Below, piece by piece: positions 7,910 through 16,736 of a DNA stretch of 57,592 nucleotides (within the stretch, counting starts at the first letter, position 1; each line of letters begins with the position of its first letter). The notes beneath the pieces are model-generated. The model searched no databases. It was not told the origin of the DNA and saw only the letters and a program-made list of their open reading frames with translations. Origin of the DNA: Marinobacter halodurans (GTDB lineage Bacteria; Pseudomonadota; Gammaproteobacteria; Pseudomonadales; Oleiphilaceae); the NCBI RefSeq assembly GCF_004327985.1, contig NZ_SJDL01000035.1, forward strand, positions 1-57,592. The letters run 5' to 3'. Made by a program: the position numbers and the translations under genes.

Positions 7910-8680
7910 TTAAATCGTCAGCCCCATCAGTAACACCAGTTCCGATAGAATCACGCTGGCGCCCAGTGCGTCACCGGTGTAGCCGCCCAGTTGTGTCTTC
8001 AGGTAGCGCCCCCATACCAGCGCGACGCCGGCGGTTGCCAGCAGACTGGTCAGCAGCAACCCATCCGCCTGGAGCGCGCCACCCGCGACGATCAGCAGCG
8101 TCACCGCGAACGCAAAGCCCAGACGTTTGGCCGGAAAGCCCGACGCGACCGGTTTGGTCTTGCTGTGCTCGGAGAGCGTCACATAAGGCAGGTAGTGCAT
8201 CATCAGCAGGGGCGTAAACCGTGAGATGGCGGGCGCCAGCATCAGGGCCAGCCAAACCGGTTGGGCATCCAGCAGCAGGGCCGCTTTGAGCGCGAGGGTC
8301 ATGGTGAGGGCGACCGCCCCGTAGGTGCCAATTCGGCTGTCCTTCATGATGCGCAGCCGATCTTCCACCGTATAACCGCCCCCAAGGGCATCGACGCTGT
8401 CCGCCAGGCCGTCTTCATGGAAAGCGCCGGTCAGCCACAGGTGCAGGCCCATCACCAGCAACACGCTGACCAGCGGGCTGAACATCGCGCCCAGGGCGGT
8501 GTAAACGGACGCGTAGATCCCGCCAAGCAGCAGGCCCACCAGCGGGAAGTACATGCTGCTGTTGTTCATCCGTTGCTGTGAGTAGTCGATCCGGACCGGC
8601 AATGGAATCCGTGTGAGGAAACTCACGGCCAGCCAGAAGGTCTGCCATTCCTGGGTCAATCGGGATGTCGTTGTGCTCAC
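7910..8680 (-). CDS. cobS: Adenosylcobinamide-GDP ribazoletransferase (cobalamin synthase)
   Basis: A 256-residue inner-membrane enzyme that joins alpha-ribazole (or its phosphate) to adenosylcobinamide-GDP, the last stage of nucleotide loop assembly. The diagnostic segment HEDGLADSVDALGGG followed by RLRIMKDSRIGTYG is present near residues 85-115. Several hydrophobic helices fill the rest. N-terminal FLTRIPLP is typical. The start is GTG at 8680; no in-frame ATG with a better site is nearby. It diverges from the cobU/P gene across 145 bp. The symbol follows Salmonella usage (Pseudomonas cobV). Confidence 0.96.
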   Translation of the reverse strand: MSTTTSRLTQEWQTFWLAVSFLTRIPLPVRIDYSQQRMNNSSMYFPLVGLLLGGIYASVYTALGAMFSPLVSVLLVMGLHLWLTGAFHEDGLADSVDALGGGYTVEDRLRIMKDSRIGTYGAVALTMTLALKAALLLDAQPVWLALMLAPAISRFTPLLMMHYLPYVTLSEHSKTKPVASGFPAKRLGFAFAVTLLIVAGGALQADGLLLTSLLATAGVALVWGRYLKTQLGGYTGDALGASVILSELVLLMGLTI

Positions 8681-8730
8681 GGGTCACTCATTTTCCGGCC
8701 AAAGGCGCATTCTAAAGGGAAACGATTGAA

Positions 8731-8762
8731 TTGACAGGGGCAGGGCTGTCGACGTGTTAATC
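8731..8762 (+). promoter_or_regulatory. Possible sigma-70 promoter of the cobU/P gene
   Basis: A perfect TTGACA lies at 8731-8736. The best -10-like stretches are TGTTAA (8755-8760, 18-bp spacing) or TTAATC slightly further on, both weak. It is about 65-70 bp upstream of the ATG at 8826. No cobalamin B12-box was found in this leader. Confidence 0.35.
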
Positions 8763-8825
8763 TATGCGGCCCCGCAGCCTCGGTGAGAGGCGAAACGGAA
8801 GAACCGATTGTTGGAGAACCGGTGG

Positions 8826-9344
8826 ATGGCCGAAAAGATACTGGTGCTGGGCGGTATTCGCTCAGGCAAGACGGCGTTGGCGGAACAGGTGGCGGGTGAA
8901 TCCGGTGCCGCCGTGACCTATGTGGCGACCGCTACGGCCGGAGACGACGAAATGGCCCGCCGGATCAGGCGGCATCAGTCTTTGCGTCCCGATGAGTGGG
9001 GACTGGTCGAGGAGCCGGTATCACTGGGTCGTGTGCTGGACTCTCAGCCGACCGGCGTCTGTCTGTTGGTGGACTGCATGAGCCTTTGGCTGAGTAACCT
9101 GCTGCAGTCCGGAGATCAGACACTGGACATGGAGAAGAATCGCTTTATCGAGGGGCTGGGTGGCTATGCCGGGCCGGTGGTGATCGTCAGCAACGAAGTC
9201 GGCCTGGGAACGATCGGCATGGACCCGCTGACGCGGCGCTTCTGTGATGAACTGGGGCTGCTGAACCAGGCGTTGGCCGAGGTCTGCGACCGGGTCCTGA
9301 TGAGCGTAGCCGGGCTGCCGCTGACCCTGAAAGCACCAGCCTGA
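8826..9344 (+). CDS. cobU: Adenosylcobinamide kinase / adenosylcobinamide-phosphate guanylyltransferase
   Basis: A 172-residue bifunctional enzyme (cobU in Salmonella, cobP in Pseudomonas) that phosphorylates adenosylcobinamide and then adds GMP to activate it for the CobS reaction. The P-loop GGIRSGKT is at residues 8-15. RRHQSLRP (near residue 52) contains the His region that carries the GMP. LLVDCMSLWLSNLL and VSNEVGLG are family hallmarks. The start at 8826 has GGAG at 8813-8816. It converges on the cobC phosphatase gene with only 11 bp between stop codons. Confidence 0.95.
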   Translation: MAEKILVLGGIRSGKTALAEQVAGESGAAVTYVATATAGDDEMARRIRRHQSLRPDEWGLVEEPVSLGRVLDSQPTGVCLLVDCMSLWLSNLLQSGDQTLDMEKNRFIEGLGGYAGPVVIVSNEVGLGTIGMDPLTRRFCDELGLLNQALAEVCDRVLMSVAGLPLTLKAPA

Positions 9345-9355
9345 TCGGGTCCTGG

Positions 9356-9988
9356 TCAGAGCAGGTGAGGTTCTGTGGTCAGCGGCGTATGGCTTAGCAA
9401 TGCGCTGAATTCGCCGTACGCGGTCTCATCGACCCGGATCCGGCTGCGGCAGGCGAACGGCACGGCAAAGCCGGAAAAGGACTGGCTCAACGGGATGCCC
9501 AGCACGCTTGCCAGGATCATGCGGATGACGCCACCGTGGCAGACCAGGAGCACCCGCTGGCCGGCATAGGATGCTTGTAGCTGCGCCCAGCCCGCCAAAA
9601 CCCGTTCGGAAAACGCCGTGATCACCTCGCCGCCTGCCGGGGTGTTGGCGACCGGGTCCGCCCAGAAGCGTTGCAGGTGGTCGCCGTACGCCGCTTCAAT
9701 GTCTGCTGCGGTCCTGCCTTCCCAATCACCGAAGCTGATTTCCCGCAGCTGGTCGATGACGTCAACCTTGATCCCTCGTTCCGCCCCAAGCCATTCCGCA
9801 AAGCCCCGGCACCGTCGCAGCGGCGAGGTCACGATCACATCCCAGCGATCATCAGCGGAGACGGCCGAACGCATCTGCTGCCAGCCGGTGTCGCTGAGCG
9901 GATCGTCCTTGCTGCCGCGGAACATGGGGCCGCCACTGGGCTCGCCGTGGCGGATCAGGTCGATCAGTGTCGGTTCATCGCGCATCAT
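9356..9988 (-). CDS. cobC: Histidine phosphatase, probable alpha-ribazole phosphatase
   Basis: A 210-residue phosphoglycerate-mutase-type phosphatase. The catalytic motif LIRHGEP (residues 12-18) carries the phospho-accepting His. FGDWEGR near residue 90 and VCHGGVIR near 150 are further family signatures. In cobalamin synthesis the enzyme removes phosphate from alpha-ribazole-5'-phosphate or adenosylcobalamin-5'-phosphate. Role assignment rests on the neighbours: it overlaps the stop codon of cobT on the same strand by four bases, so the two are probably translated together. On sequence alone a general histidine phosphatase would be possible. Two Met codons in tandem (9988 and 9985) can serve as start. 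Confidence 0.88.
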   Translation of the reverse strand: MMRDEPTLIDLIRHGEPSGGPMFRGSKDDPLSDTGWQQMRSAVSADDRWDVIVTSPLRRCRGFAEWLGAERGIKVDVIDQLREISFGDWEGRTAADIEAAYGDHLQRFWADPVANTPAGGEVITAFSERVLAGWAQLQASYAGQRVLLVCHGGVIRMILASVLGIPLSQSFSGFAVPFACRSRIRVDETAYGEFSALLSHTPLTTEPHLL

Positions 9989-11043
9989 CCCTTCCCATCG
10001 CTGACGCCGGCATCGGCAAAGCTTGCCATCCGGTTGTGCAGGGCACAGGCGGAGCGCAGTAGCGTCACGGCCGTTGCGGCACCGCTTCCTTCACCAAGGC
10101 GCATGCCCAGATCGAGCAGCGGCTCGGCTTCCAGGGCGTCCAGCACGCGGCGGTGACCCTGTTCGGCAGAGCGATGGCCAAAATGCAGCCAGGAACGCAG
10201 CGTGGGCTGCTGGCGGACCGCGATCAGGGCGCCCGCTGAGGCGATAAAGCCATCCACCAGAACCGGGATGCCCCGGGCGGCGGCCCCTAGATAGGCGCCG
10301 GCAATGGCGGCGATTTCGAAGCCGCCCAGGGACTGGAGGACGGCCAGCGGCTCGCGATTTTCTCCGTGGCGATTCAGGGCGCGGCCAACGACCGTCGCTT
10401 TGTGCTGGATGGCTTCGGGGGCGAGGCCAGTACCGGCGCCCACCAGGGCTTCCGGAGCTTCGTATAGCAGGGCACAGGCTACGGCAGCGGCCGTGGTCGT
10501 GTTGCCAATCCCCATGTCTCCGGCAATCAGCAGGTCGGCACCGGCTTCGGCGGCTCGGGCCGCGGCCCGGTCGCCCGCCGTCAACGCAGCGGCAACCTGG
10601 ACATCCGTCATGGCCGGTTGAACGGCAATGTTGCCGGTCGCGGGTGCAATCGACGCATCGATCACACCGGGCAGGTCCGCAGGAACATTACCGACTGTAC
10701 CCAGGTTAACCACTTCCAGCGCGGCACCGAGCTCCCGGGCCAGGACGCTGATGGCCGCACCACCACCGGCAAAATTGGCGATCATCTGGGCCGTAACCGC
10801 CTGCGGGAAAGCGGAGACTCCCTCGTCACAAACCCCGTGATCACCGGCAAAGACAGCGATGTGGACGCGGTCGACTGAAGGCACGGCGCGGTGCTGCTGG
10901 CCGCACAGGGCAACGGCGGCTTCTTCCAGCCGGCCCAGCGACCCGGGGGGCTTGGTCAGCGAATTCTGTTGTGCCCGGGCGCCTTCGATACAGGCCGGGT
11001 CGGGGAGGGGCAGGGGCATTTTCCAGGCTACGGGTAGAGTCAT
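9985..11043 (-). CDS. cobT: Nicotinate-nucleotide--dimethylbenzimidazole phosphoribosyltransferase
   Basis: A 352-residue protein of normal CobT length that makes alpha-ribazole-5'-phosphate from nicotinate mononucleotide and 5,6-dimethylbenzimidazole. Recognisable motifs are [11 protein letters not shown] (near residue 28), [16 protein letters not shown] and ALQSLGGFE-like [11 protein letters not shown]. The catalytic Glu near the C-terminus is expected in the [15 protein letters not shown] region. The ATG at 11043 is preferred to upstream codons because the family begins here. A sigma-70-like promoter lies 31-59 bp upstream. It leads a two-gene - strand operon with the cobC phosphatase, and bluB at 14,674 supplies its base substrate. 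Confidence 0.95.
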   Translation of the reverse strand: MTLPVAWKMPLPLPDPACIEGARAQQNSLTKPPGSLGRLEEAAVALCGQQHRAVPSVDRVHIAVFAGDHGVCDEGVSAFPQAVTAQMIANFAGGGAAISVLARELGAALEVVNLGTVGNVPADLPGVIDASIAPATGNIAVQPAMTDVQVAAALTAGDRAAARAAEAGADLLIAGDMGIGNTTTAAAVACALLYEAPEALVGAGTGLAPEAIQHKATVVGRALNRHGENREPLAVLQSLGGFEIAAIAGAYLGAAARGIPVLVDGFIASAGALIAVRQQPTLRSWLHFGHRSAEQGHRRVLDALEAEPLLDLGMRLGEGSGAATAVTLLRSACALHNRMASFADAGVSDGKG

Positions 11044-11073
11044 AACAGAGTCCTGCGGGTGAACGGGCGGACG

Positions 11074-11102
11074 ATAGTCGTACGCCGCCGATAGGGTGTC
11101 AA
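11074..11102 (-). promoter_or_regulatory. Sigma-70-like promoter of cobT-cobC
   Basis: Read on the - strand, TTGACA (11102-11097), a 17-bp spacer and GACTAT (11079-11074) form a good vegetative promoter. The -10 box is about 31 bp upstream of the cobT ATG. It lies in the 146-bp divergent gap between cobT and cbiB. Confidence 0.6.
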
Positions 11103-11189
11103 GGCGGTGTCGGTCGAGTAGACTGTGCCGCTTGTCTGGAATCATGCCCTGGGTCAATCGCCGGGGCGACTCTCCGAGGATTACACGAA

Positions 11190-12101
11190 GTGTTTGCATC
11201 TGCCGCTGTCTGTGTGGTGGCCGTCCTGATGGATCATTGGCTGGGAGAGCCCCGCCGATGGCATCCTGTGGTGGCCTTTGGCGCGCTGGCGACCTGTGTT
11301 GAGCGGGCGCTCAATCGTCCGCCGGGATCGGTTTCCCGCGGTTTCGTCGCGGTTTTGGTGCTGGTCGCGCCGATGACGGCGGTGGCCTGGATGCTTGCCG
11401 ATGGGCTTCCCGATGCCTTGCGACTGGCGCTGGAAGCCCTGGTGCTATGGCTGGCCATGTCGCTCAGGGGGCTGGCGGAGCACGGGCGAGCGGTTGCCGT
11501 GGCACTGGAGCGGGGCGACTTGACTGCGGCCCGGGATGCGGTCGGCCGGATTGTCAGCCGCAACTCCGGAGCACTGGACCAAACCGGCGTGGCGACGGCC
11601 GCTACCGAGTCAATGCTTGAAAACGGGGCTGATGCGGTCTTCGCCAGCCTGTTCTGGTATCTGCTTGCGGGCTTGCCGGGTGTCATCCTGCATCGGACGG
11701 TCAATACCCTGGATGCCATGTGGGGCTACCGGAATGATCGGTTCGATCGGTTCGGTCGCTTCGCGGCGCGGTTGGACGACGTGATGAACTTTATCCCCGC
11801 CCGCCTGACCGCGCTCACGTACACCCTGGCGGGTCAGACGGCGACGGCCTGGCGCTGTTGGCAGGCGCAGGGCCGCCACTGGGAGAGCCCCAATGCGGGC
11901 CCCGTAATGGCTGCCGGAGCCGGGGCGCTGGGCGTTTCCCTGGGTGGCGCAGCGCCATACAGTGAGGGGGTGCGGCAGCGCCCCGTGCTGGGCGAGGGGC
12001 CGGCGGCGACGGCAGGCTCCATCCGTGCGTCGATCGGCCTGGTTTACCGTGGGGTCGGGCTGTGGCTCGTGGCGGCGGTACTGTTGTCGGCCATTCATTG
12101 A
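11190..12101 (+). CDS. cbiB: Adenosylcobinamide-phosphate synthase
   Basis: A 303-residue integral membrane enzyme (CbiB; called CobD in Pseudomonas) that attaches the aminopropanol arm to adenosylcobyric acid. Characteristic segments are [17 protein letters not shown] (about residues 12-28), [41 protein letters not shown] and [11 protein letters not shown]. Hydrophobic helices fill residues about 45-90 and the C-terminus. The start is GTG at 11190 with CGAGGA nearby at 11175-11180. The next gene, making the aminopropanol phosphate, starts 14 bp after its stop, which supports one transcript. Confidence 0.95.
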   Translation: MFASAAVCVVAVLMDHWLGEPRRWHPVVAFGALATCVERALNRPPGSVSRGFVAVLVLVAPMTAVAWMLADGLPDALRLALEALVLWLAMSLRGLAEHGRAVAVALERGDLTAARDAVGRIVSRNSGALDQTGVATAATESMLENGADAVFASLFWYLLAGLPGVILHRTVNTLDAMWGYRNDRFDRFGRFAARLDDVMNFIPARLTALTYTLAGQTATAWRCWQAQGRHWESPNAGPVMAAGAGALGVSLGGAAPYSEGVRQRPVLGEGPAATAGSIRASIGLVYRGVGLWLVAAVLLSAIH

Positions 12102-12115
12102 AACCGGAAGGAACC

Positions 12116-13183
12116 ATGACATCCCGAAACCGACTGGAACACGGAGGGCGTCTCAACGAGGCGGCGCGTCAGTGGGGCATCCCCAGGGACCAGTGGCTGG
12201 ACCTGTCCACCGGCATCAATCCGGACGGCTGGCCCATTCCGGCCTTACCGGCGTCGGTCTGGCAGCGTCTGCCCGAGGAGGACGATGGCCTCGAGCCGAT
12301 CCTGCGCGACTGGACCGGAACGCCGGCGCGCGCCGGGGTGTTGCCGGTACCGGGCTCCCAGGCGGCGATCCAGGGCCTGCCGCGACTGCGGAAAGCCGGT
12401 CGGGTTGGTGTGCCGACCCCCGGGTATGAGGAGCACGGTCGTCGCTGGGCCATGGCCGGCCATGACGTCGTACCCATCGATCTGTCCCGCCTGGCGGACG
12501 GCCACGATTGGCTGGATTCACTGGATGTGCTGGTCTGGATTCATCCCAATAACCCCACCGGGCTCCGGATCGACCGCGAGCAGCTACTGGACTGGCATCA
12601 TCGGTTGCAGGCGCGTGGCGGCTGGCTGGTGGTGGACGAAGCCTTTCTGCTGCCGGACGAATCGGCGCAGAGCCTGGCTGCCTTCACCGATCGTGCCGGA
12701 TTGTTGGTGCTCAAATCCCTGGGCAAGTTTTTCGGCCTTGCCGGGCTGAGGGCCGGCGCCTTGCTGGGCGATGCCGGTATTGTCGATCGACTCGCAGCGG
12801 AGATCGGACCCTGGGCGGTCAATGGCCCCGCCAGGGCCATCATGGAAACCGCACTGCAGGACACTCACTGGCAGTGCCGCACCGCGGACCGCCTGCGCCG
12901 GGACAGCGCGCGGCTGGCCCGGCTGCTGGCGGATGCCGGGCTGTATCCGCAGGGTGGCACGGCGATGTTCCGTTACGTCGTCACGAAAGAGGCTGATCGG
13001 ATTGCCGATGAACTGGCAAAGCAGGGCATCTGGGTGCGCCGGTTCGCTCGCCCGCCTGCGTTGCGTTTCGGACTGCCCGCCTGGGAAGGTGAGTGGACTC
13101 GACTCGGGGAGGCGCTGTCCGGCATCCGGGTTCCCGTTGGTGAGTCTGCCGACTCCGGCAGCCATCCGTCCTCCGTATTGTAG
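12116..13183 (+). CDS. cobD: L-threonine-O-3-phosphate decarboxylase (PLP enzyme)
   Basis: A 355-residue class I/II aminotransferase-fold enzyme (cobD in Salmonella, cobC in Pseudomonas). It decarboxylates threonine phosphate to (R)-1-amino-2-propanol phosphate, the side arm used by CbiB. The PLP-binding pattern is clear: HPNNPTG near residue 143, VVDEAF near 175 and the Schiff-base Lys in LKSLGKFFGLAGLR near 201. N-terminal LEHGGRLNEAA and DLSTGINP are family hallmarks. The ATG at 12116 follows GGAAGGAA. Its place between cbiB and cobQ fits an upper-ligand/side-chain operon. Confidence 0.94.
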   Translation: MTSRNRLEHGGRLNEAARQWGIPRDQWLDLSTGINPDGWPIPALPASVWQRLPEEDDGLEPILRDWTGTPARAGVLPVPGSQAAIQGLPRLRKAGRVGVPTPGYEEHGRRWAMAGHDVVPIDLSRLADGHDWLDSLDVLVWIHPNNPTGLRIDREQLLDWHHRLQARGGWLVVDEAFLLPDESAQSLAAFTDRAGLLVLKSLGKFFGLAGLRAGALLGDAGIVDRLAAEIGPWAVNGPARAIMETALQDTHWQCRTADRLRRDSARLARLLADAGLYPQGGTAMFRYVVTKEADRIADELAKQGIWVRRFARPPALRFGLPAWEGEWTRLGEALSGIRVPVGESADSGSHPSSVL

Positions 13184-13201
13184 AAACAGGCCGTAAAGAC
13201 C

Positions 13202-14674
13202 ATGACCACGTTAATGATCCAGGGCACCACATCGGATGCCGGCAAGAGTACGGTTGTCGCGGCCCTGTGTCGCTGGCTGGCCCGGCAGGGGATTTCGGTG
13301 GCGCCCTTCAAGCCCCAGAATATGGCGTTGAACAGCGCGGTGACGGTGGACGGTGGCGAGATCGGCCGATCCACGGCCCTGCAGGCCCTGGCGTGCGGCA
13401 TTGAACCGCACAGCGACATGAACCCGGTGCTCCTGAAGCCCCAGACGGACAGCGGTGCCCAGGTGATCCTGCGCGGACAGGTCCACGGCAATATGGGTGC
13501 GCTCGACTACCACGCCTACAAGGCGGAGGCCGCCCAATCGGTGATGGCGGCCTGGCGGGACCTCTCACAGCGCTATGACGTGATCGTTGCCGAGGGCGCC
13601 GGCAGCCCGGCGGAAATCAACCTGCGGGCGAACGATATTGCCAATATGGGGTTTGCCGAGACCGCCGATTGCCCGGTCCTGCTGGTGGGTGATATCGAGC
13701 GGGGCGGTGTGTTCGCCCAGTTGGTGGGTACCCTGGAACTGCTTTCGGAAAGCGAGCGGGCGCGGATTGCCGGCTTCGTGATCAACCGTTTCCGGGGGGA
13801 TGCCGGGCTGCTGGATTCCGGACTGAGCTGGCTCACCGAGCGAACCGGCAAGCCGGTGGTTGGCGTGCTGTCCTACCTCAAGGGCCTGCTGCTGGATGCC
13901 GAGGACAGCGTGAACCTGGGCGGTGCCGAGGGCGACGGGAAGCTCCGGGTTATCGTGCCGAGGCTGCCTCGCATCAGTAACCACAACGACTTCGATCCCT
14001 TGCGGGCGCATCCGGACGTCGACCTGCGATTTGTAGGCGAGGGTGAAGCGATTCCACCGGGCGACGTTATTGTCCTGCCCGGCAGTAAAAGCACCCGTTC
14101 GGATCTGGACTGGCTGCGGGCACAGGGCTGGCCGGCGGCCATCACCCGCCACCTGCGCTACGGCGGCCATCTCTTTGGCATTTGCGGCGGTTTCCAGATG
14201 CTGGGGGAGTGGGTGGCCGACCCGGACGGGCTTGAAGGTTCCCCCGGCAACACCGAAGGGCTGGGGCTGCTGGGTATCAACACACGCATGGTTTCGGGCA
14301 AGCAACTGCGAAACGTCACCGGCCGCCTGACCCTGGATGTGCAGGATGCCCCGGGCTGGCTGACCGGCTACGAGATCCATAACGGCGTGACTACCGGCCC
14401 GGCTCTGGCGACGCCCCTGGCCGATCTCGACGGTCGACCGGATGGCGCCATCAGCGAGGACGGGCAGGTGATGGGCACCTACGTCCACGGCATTTTCGAC
14501 CGGCCGGAAGCCTGCCAGGCGCTACTGGCGCACTGGGGGCTCCGGAGCGAAGCGGCCATCGACTACGCGCAGCACCGTCTGACACAACTCGACCGGCTCG
14601 CCGATCAACTGGAAAAAGAACTGGATACCGGCTTGTTACGCCAACTGCTGAAACTGAAAGAGGGATCGTTTTGA
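13202..14674 (+). CDS. cobQ: Cobyric acid synthase
   Basis: A 490-residue glutamine-dependent amidotransferase that amidates side chains b, d, e and g of adenosylcobyrinic acid a,c-diamide. The N-terminal P-loop-like motif [14 protein letters not shown] (residues 5-18) belongs to the synthetase domain, with [11 protein letters not shown] after it. The glutaminase domain contains [11 protein letters not shown] (Cys near residue 327) and the terminal catalytic His in GTYVHGIFD. Length is normal for the family. Its stop codon overlaps the start of bluB (TTGATG), suggesting coupled translation. Confidence 0.96.
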   Translation: MTTLMIQGTTSDAGKSTVVAALCRWLARQGISVAPFKPQNMALNSAVTVDGGEIGRSTALQALACGIEPHSDMNPVLLKPQTDSGAQVILRGQVHGNMGALDYHAYKAEAAQSVMAAWRDLSQRYDVIVAEGAGSPAEINLRANDIANMGFAETADCPVLLVGDIERGGVFAQLVGTLELLSESERARIAGFVINRFRGDAGLLDSGLSWLTERTGKPVVGVLSYLKGLLLDAEDSVNLGGAEGDGKLRVIVPRLPRISNHNDFDPLRAHPDVDLRFVGEGEAIPPGDVIVLPGSKSTRSDLDWLRAQGWPAAITRHLRYGGHLFGICGGFQMLGEWVADPDGLEGSPGNTEGLGLLGINTRMVSGKQLRNVTGRLTLDVQDAPGWLTGYEIHNGVTTGPALATPLADLDGRPDGAISEDGQVMGTYVHGIFDRPEACQALLAHWGLRSEAAIDYAQHRLTQLDRLADQLEKELDTGLLRQLLKLKEGSF

Positions 14675-15387
14675 TGTCTGCGGATAATGCTTTCAACGAT
14701 GCTGAGCGACAGGGCCTCTACCGTGCCATTTTCGAGCGCCGGGACGTGCGCTCCCAGTTCCTTCCTGACCCGGTGCCGGCGGCGGTCCTGGGGCGTCTCC
14801 TGGAGGCCGCGCACCATGCGCCTTCGGTGGGGTTCATGCAGCCCTGGGACTTCCTGGTGATCGAGAGCCGGGAGGTTCGCCGGCGTGTGCTGGACAATTT
14901 CGATCAGGAAAACGAGCGGGCCGCCGGCAACTACACGGGGGAGCGCGAGTCCACTTACCGCAGCCTCAAGCTCCAGGGCATCCTCGACAGCCCCCTGAAC
15001 CTGTGTATCACGTGTGACCGCAGTCGCGGCGGTCCGACCGTGCTGGGTCGCAACAGCATCGTCGAAACCGACCTGTTCAGCACCTGCCTGGCGGTGCAGA
15101 ACCTGTGGCTGGCGGCACGCGCCGAAGGCATTGGCGTGGGGTGGGTGAGTATCCTGGACCAGGCGAGCCTTGCGCGTGTGCTGGAGCTGCCGGAAAGCGT
15201 CTACCCACTGGCTTACCTGTGCATCGGCTACGTCAGCGAGTTCCTGGACCAGCCGGAGTTGCAGGCCAAAGGCTGGCGTTCGCGGCTGCCGCTGGAGGAA
15301 CTGGTGCACCATGACCACTGGTCGGGGGAACTGGCGCCGGGGCACCCGTTGGCGGAATGGCTCGCCGAGCGCCCCCGGCGAAAATAA
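14674..15387 (+). CDS. bluB: 5,6-Dimethylbenzimidazole synthase
   Basis: A 237-residue flavin-destructase of the nitroreductase fold. BluB uses O2 to break down reduced FMN into 5,6-dimethylbenzimidazole, the lower ligand base. Typical segments are FERRDVRSQFLPDPVP near residue 18, HHAPSVGFMQPWDF near 48, and GVGWVSILD near 155. The ATG at 14674 is chosen over an in-frame TTG three bases earlier. It closes the block that makes the nucleotide loop, and its oxygen need agrees with the aerobic enzymes CobG and CobF encoded downstream. Confidence 0.95.
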   Translation: MSADNAFNDAERQGLYRAIFERRDVRSQFLPDPVPAAVLGRLLEAAHHAPSVGFMQPWDFLVIESREVRRRVLDNFDQENERAAGNYTGERESTYRSLKLQGILDSPLNLCITCDRSRGGPTVLGRNSIVETDLFSTCLAVQNLWLAARAEGIGVGWVSILDQASLARVLELPESVYPLAYLCIGYVSEFLDQPELQAKGWRSRLPLEELVHHDHWSGELAPGHPLAEWLAERPRRK

Positions 15388-15449
15388 TCCCCAAATCACG
15401 ATGACGCGTTGCGCCCGTCGCAGGACTTGCATTACGATGGGCCACTTGA

Positions 15450-15640
15450 AGATGGGTGCCTCTCATGGGGAGAGGATAATCGGGAAGTATGGTGCGGCCT
15501 CACGGCCAATTCCATCGCTGCCCCCGCATCGGTAATGAAGATGTAGCCTGTAGTAGCCACTGGCACCTGCCGGGAAGGCACAGGCGACGAGACGATCGCT
15601 AGGTCGTTTCCTCTTCGAGCCCGAAGACCGGCCCGTCACT
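15450..15640 (+). promoter_or_regulatory. Cobalamin riboswitch
   Basis: The conserved blocks of the adenosylcobalamin riboswitch occur in order: GGGAAG and GGTGC (15482-15495), GCTGCCCCCGCA (15517-15528) with CGGTAAT, AGCCACTGG (15555-15563), CCGGGAAGG (15570-15578) and the B12 box GAGCCCGAAGACCGGCC (15617-15633). It lies in the 297-bp gap after bluB and ends 45-50 bp before cbtB, whose GGGGGAG ribosome site is at 15672-15678. High adenosylcobalamin would be expected to repress cobalt import and the long downstream operon. Whether it acts on translation or transcription is not evident, since no obvious T-tract terminator follows. Confidence 0.93.
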
Positions 15641-15684
15641 TCGATCCATCCATTGACGGTGCGGCGGGCACCGGGGGAGATAAC

Positions 15685-15876
15685 ATGTCTGTATTGTCCA
15701 CGCCTTCCACCGAACGGGCATCCCGTTCCGGTTCCAAAGTTTCCTCGGCCATCCAGCAGGGTGCGGTGGCGCTTTTTGGCGCGCTGATCCTCTACGCTGT
15801 GGGCTTCCTGCCGATGAGTGCGGCCCATAATGCGGCGCACGACACCCGGCACACGTTCGTTTTTCCCTGCCACTGA
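15685..15876 (+). CDS. cbtB: Cobalt transporter subunit CbtB
   Basis: A 63-residue protein with one membrane helix (about residues 26-46) and a C-terminal metal-binding tail HNAAHDTRHTFVFPCH, the hallmark of CbtB. CbtAB is a proposed cobalt importer repeatedly found under cobalamin riboswitches, as here. The ATG at 15685 has a strong GGGGGAG site. cbtA follows 92 bp later. Confidence 0.92.
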   Translation: MSVLSTPSTERASRSGSKVSSAIQQGAVALFGALILYAVGFLPMSAAHNAAHDTRHTFVFPCH

Positions 15877-15968
15877 GCACGGATCGTCACTGATATGCGC
15901 TGACGTCCGTCGGTCATTGATCGGCTGAAGGCGCCGCGTGATCCTGTGTTTTCATCGGAGGGAAAACC

Positions 15969-16736
15969 ATGTTCCGTTCATTGATTTTGAGCGCCTGTCT
16001 GGTTGGGGTGGCGCTTGGTCTGGCCATGACGGCCTTTCAGGCAGTGGGCACCTCGCCCATCATTCTTGCTGCCGAACAATACGAAAGCCCCGAGCCTGTG
16101 GTTCACCACACTGACCACGCCAGTCACGACCACGGCGAGCAAGCCGGCGGGCACCAGCATGGCGACGACGCCTGGGCACCGGCGGACGGCGCAGAGCGCC
16201 TCTTCTTCACCACCATCTCGAACGTCTTCGCCGGCATCGGTTTTGCCGCGATCCTGCTGGTCCTGATGAACCAGCTCCGTGAAAGGGGCCGGATCGCCCC
16301 GAAAGCGCATCAGGGATTGCTGCTTGGCGCACTGGGTTTCCTGGCCGTGTTTGTCGCGCCGTCGATAGGCCTGCCGCCGGAGATTCCCGGCGCCAGTGCA
16401 GCCGCACTGGAGCTGCGGCAGAGCTGGTGGGTCGTCACGGTGGCGTGCGCCGCAACCGGCCTCGGTGTCCTCTTCCTGGCAACCGGCTGGAAACGGCTTC
16501 TGGGCGTGCCACTGCTCATTGCTCCGCAGTTTTTTGTGCCTTCCCACGAGGGAGCGGTCTTCGCCAATCCCGATCCGGAGGCGGTGCTCGCCCTGACCGA
16601 GCTGCACCACCGGTTCATCTGGGCGTCCGGCCTGGCGAATCTCGGCTTCTGGCTGCTGGCGGGGGTGCTCTGTGCACTGGTCCTGAAGCGACTTTCCGAT
16701 ACGGGACGGTTGAGTGATGCCAACGCTTCCGCCTGA
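15969..16736 (+). CDS. cbtA: Cobalt transporter subunit CbtA
   Basis: A 255-residue multi-spanning membrane protein, probably the permease partner of CbtB. The N-terminal helix (LILSACLVGVALGLAMTAF) is followed by a His-rich extracytoplasmic loop with HHTDHASHDHGEQ and HQHGDD at about residues 46-65, likely to gather Co(II). Further helices lie at about 78-100, 116-135, 150-175 and 220-243. GGAGGG precedes the ATG at 15969. Its last codons overlap the start of the chelatase gene by about 20 bases, joining cobalt import to cobalt insertion in one transcript. Confidence 0.92.
   Translation: MFRSLILSACLVGVALGLAMTAFQAVGTSPIILAAEQYESPEPVVHHTDHASHDHGEQAGGHQHGDDAWAPADGAERLFFTTISNVFAGIGFAAILLVLMNQLRERGRIAPKAHQGLLLGALGFLAVFVAPSIGLPPEIPGASAAALELRQSWWVVTVACAATGLGVLFLATGWKRLLGVPLLIAPQFFVPSHEGAVFANPDPEAVLALTELHHRFIWASGLANLGFWLLAGVLCALVLKRLSDTGRLSDANASA

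Noticed and set aside
8681-8825. Possible second cobalamin riboswitch between cobS and cobU
   Set aside because: The leader contains a CCCCGCA-like stretch but no B12 box and too little length for the aptamer.
11044-11189. Possible riboswitch in the cobT/cbiB divergent gap
   Set aside because: No conserved aptamer block was seen; only a promoter for cobT is supported.
13565-14488. 307-codon antisense frame under cobQ, and similar long antisense frames under cobN, chlID and cobW
   Set aside because: They mirror conserved protein-coding sequence on the + strand and are explained by its GC-rich third positions.
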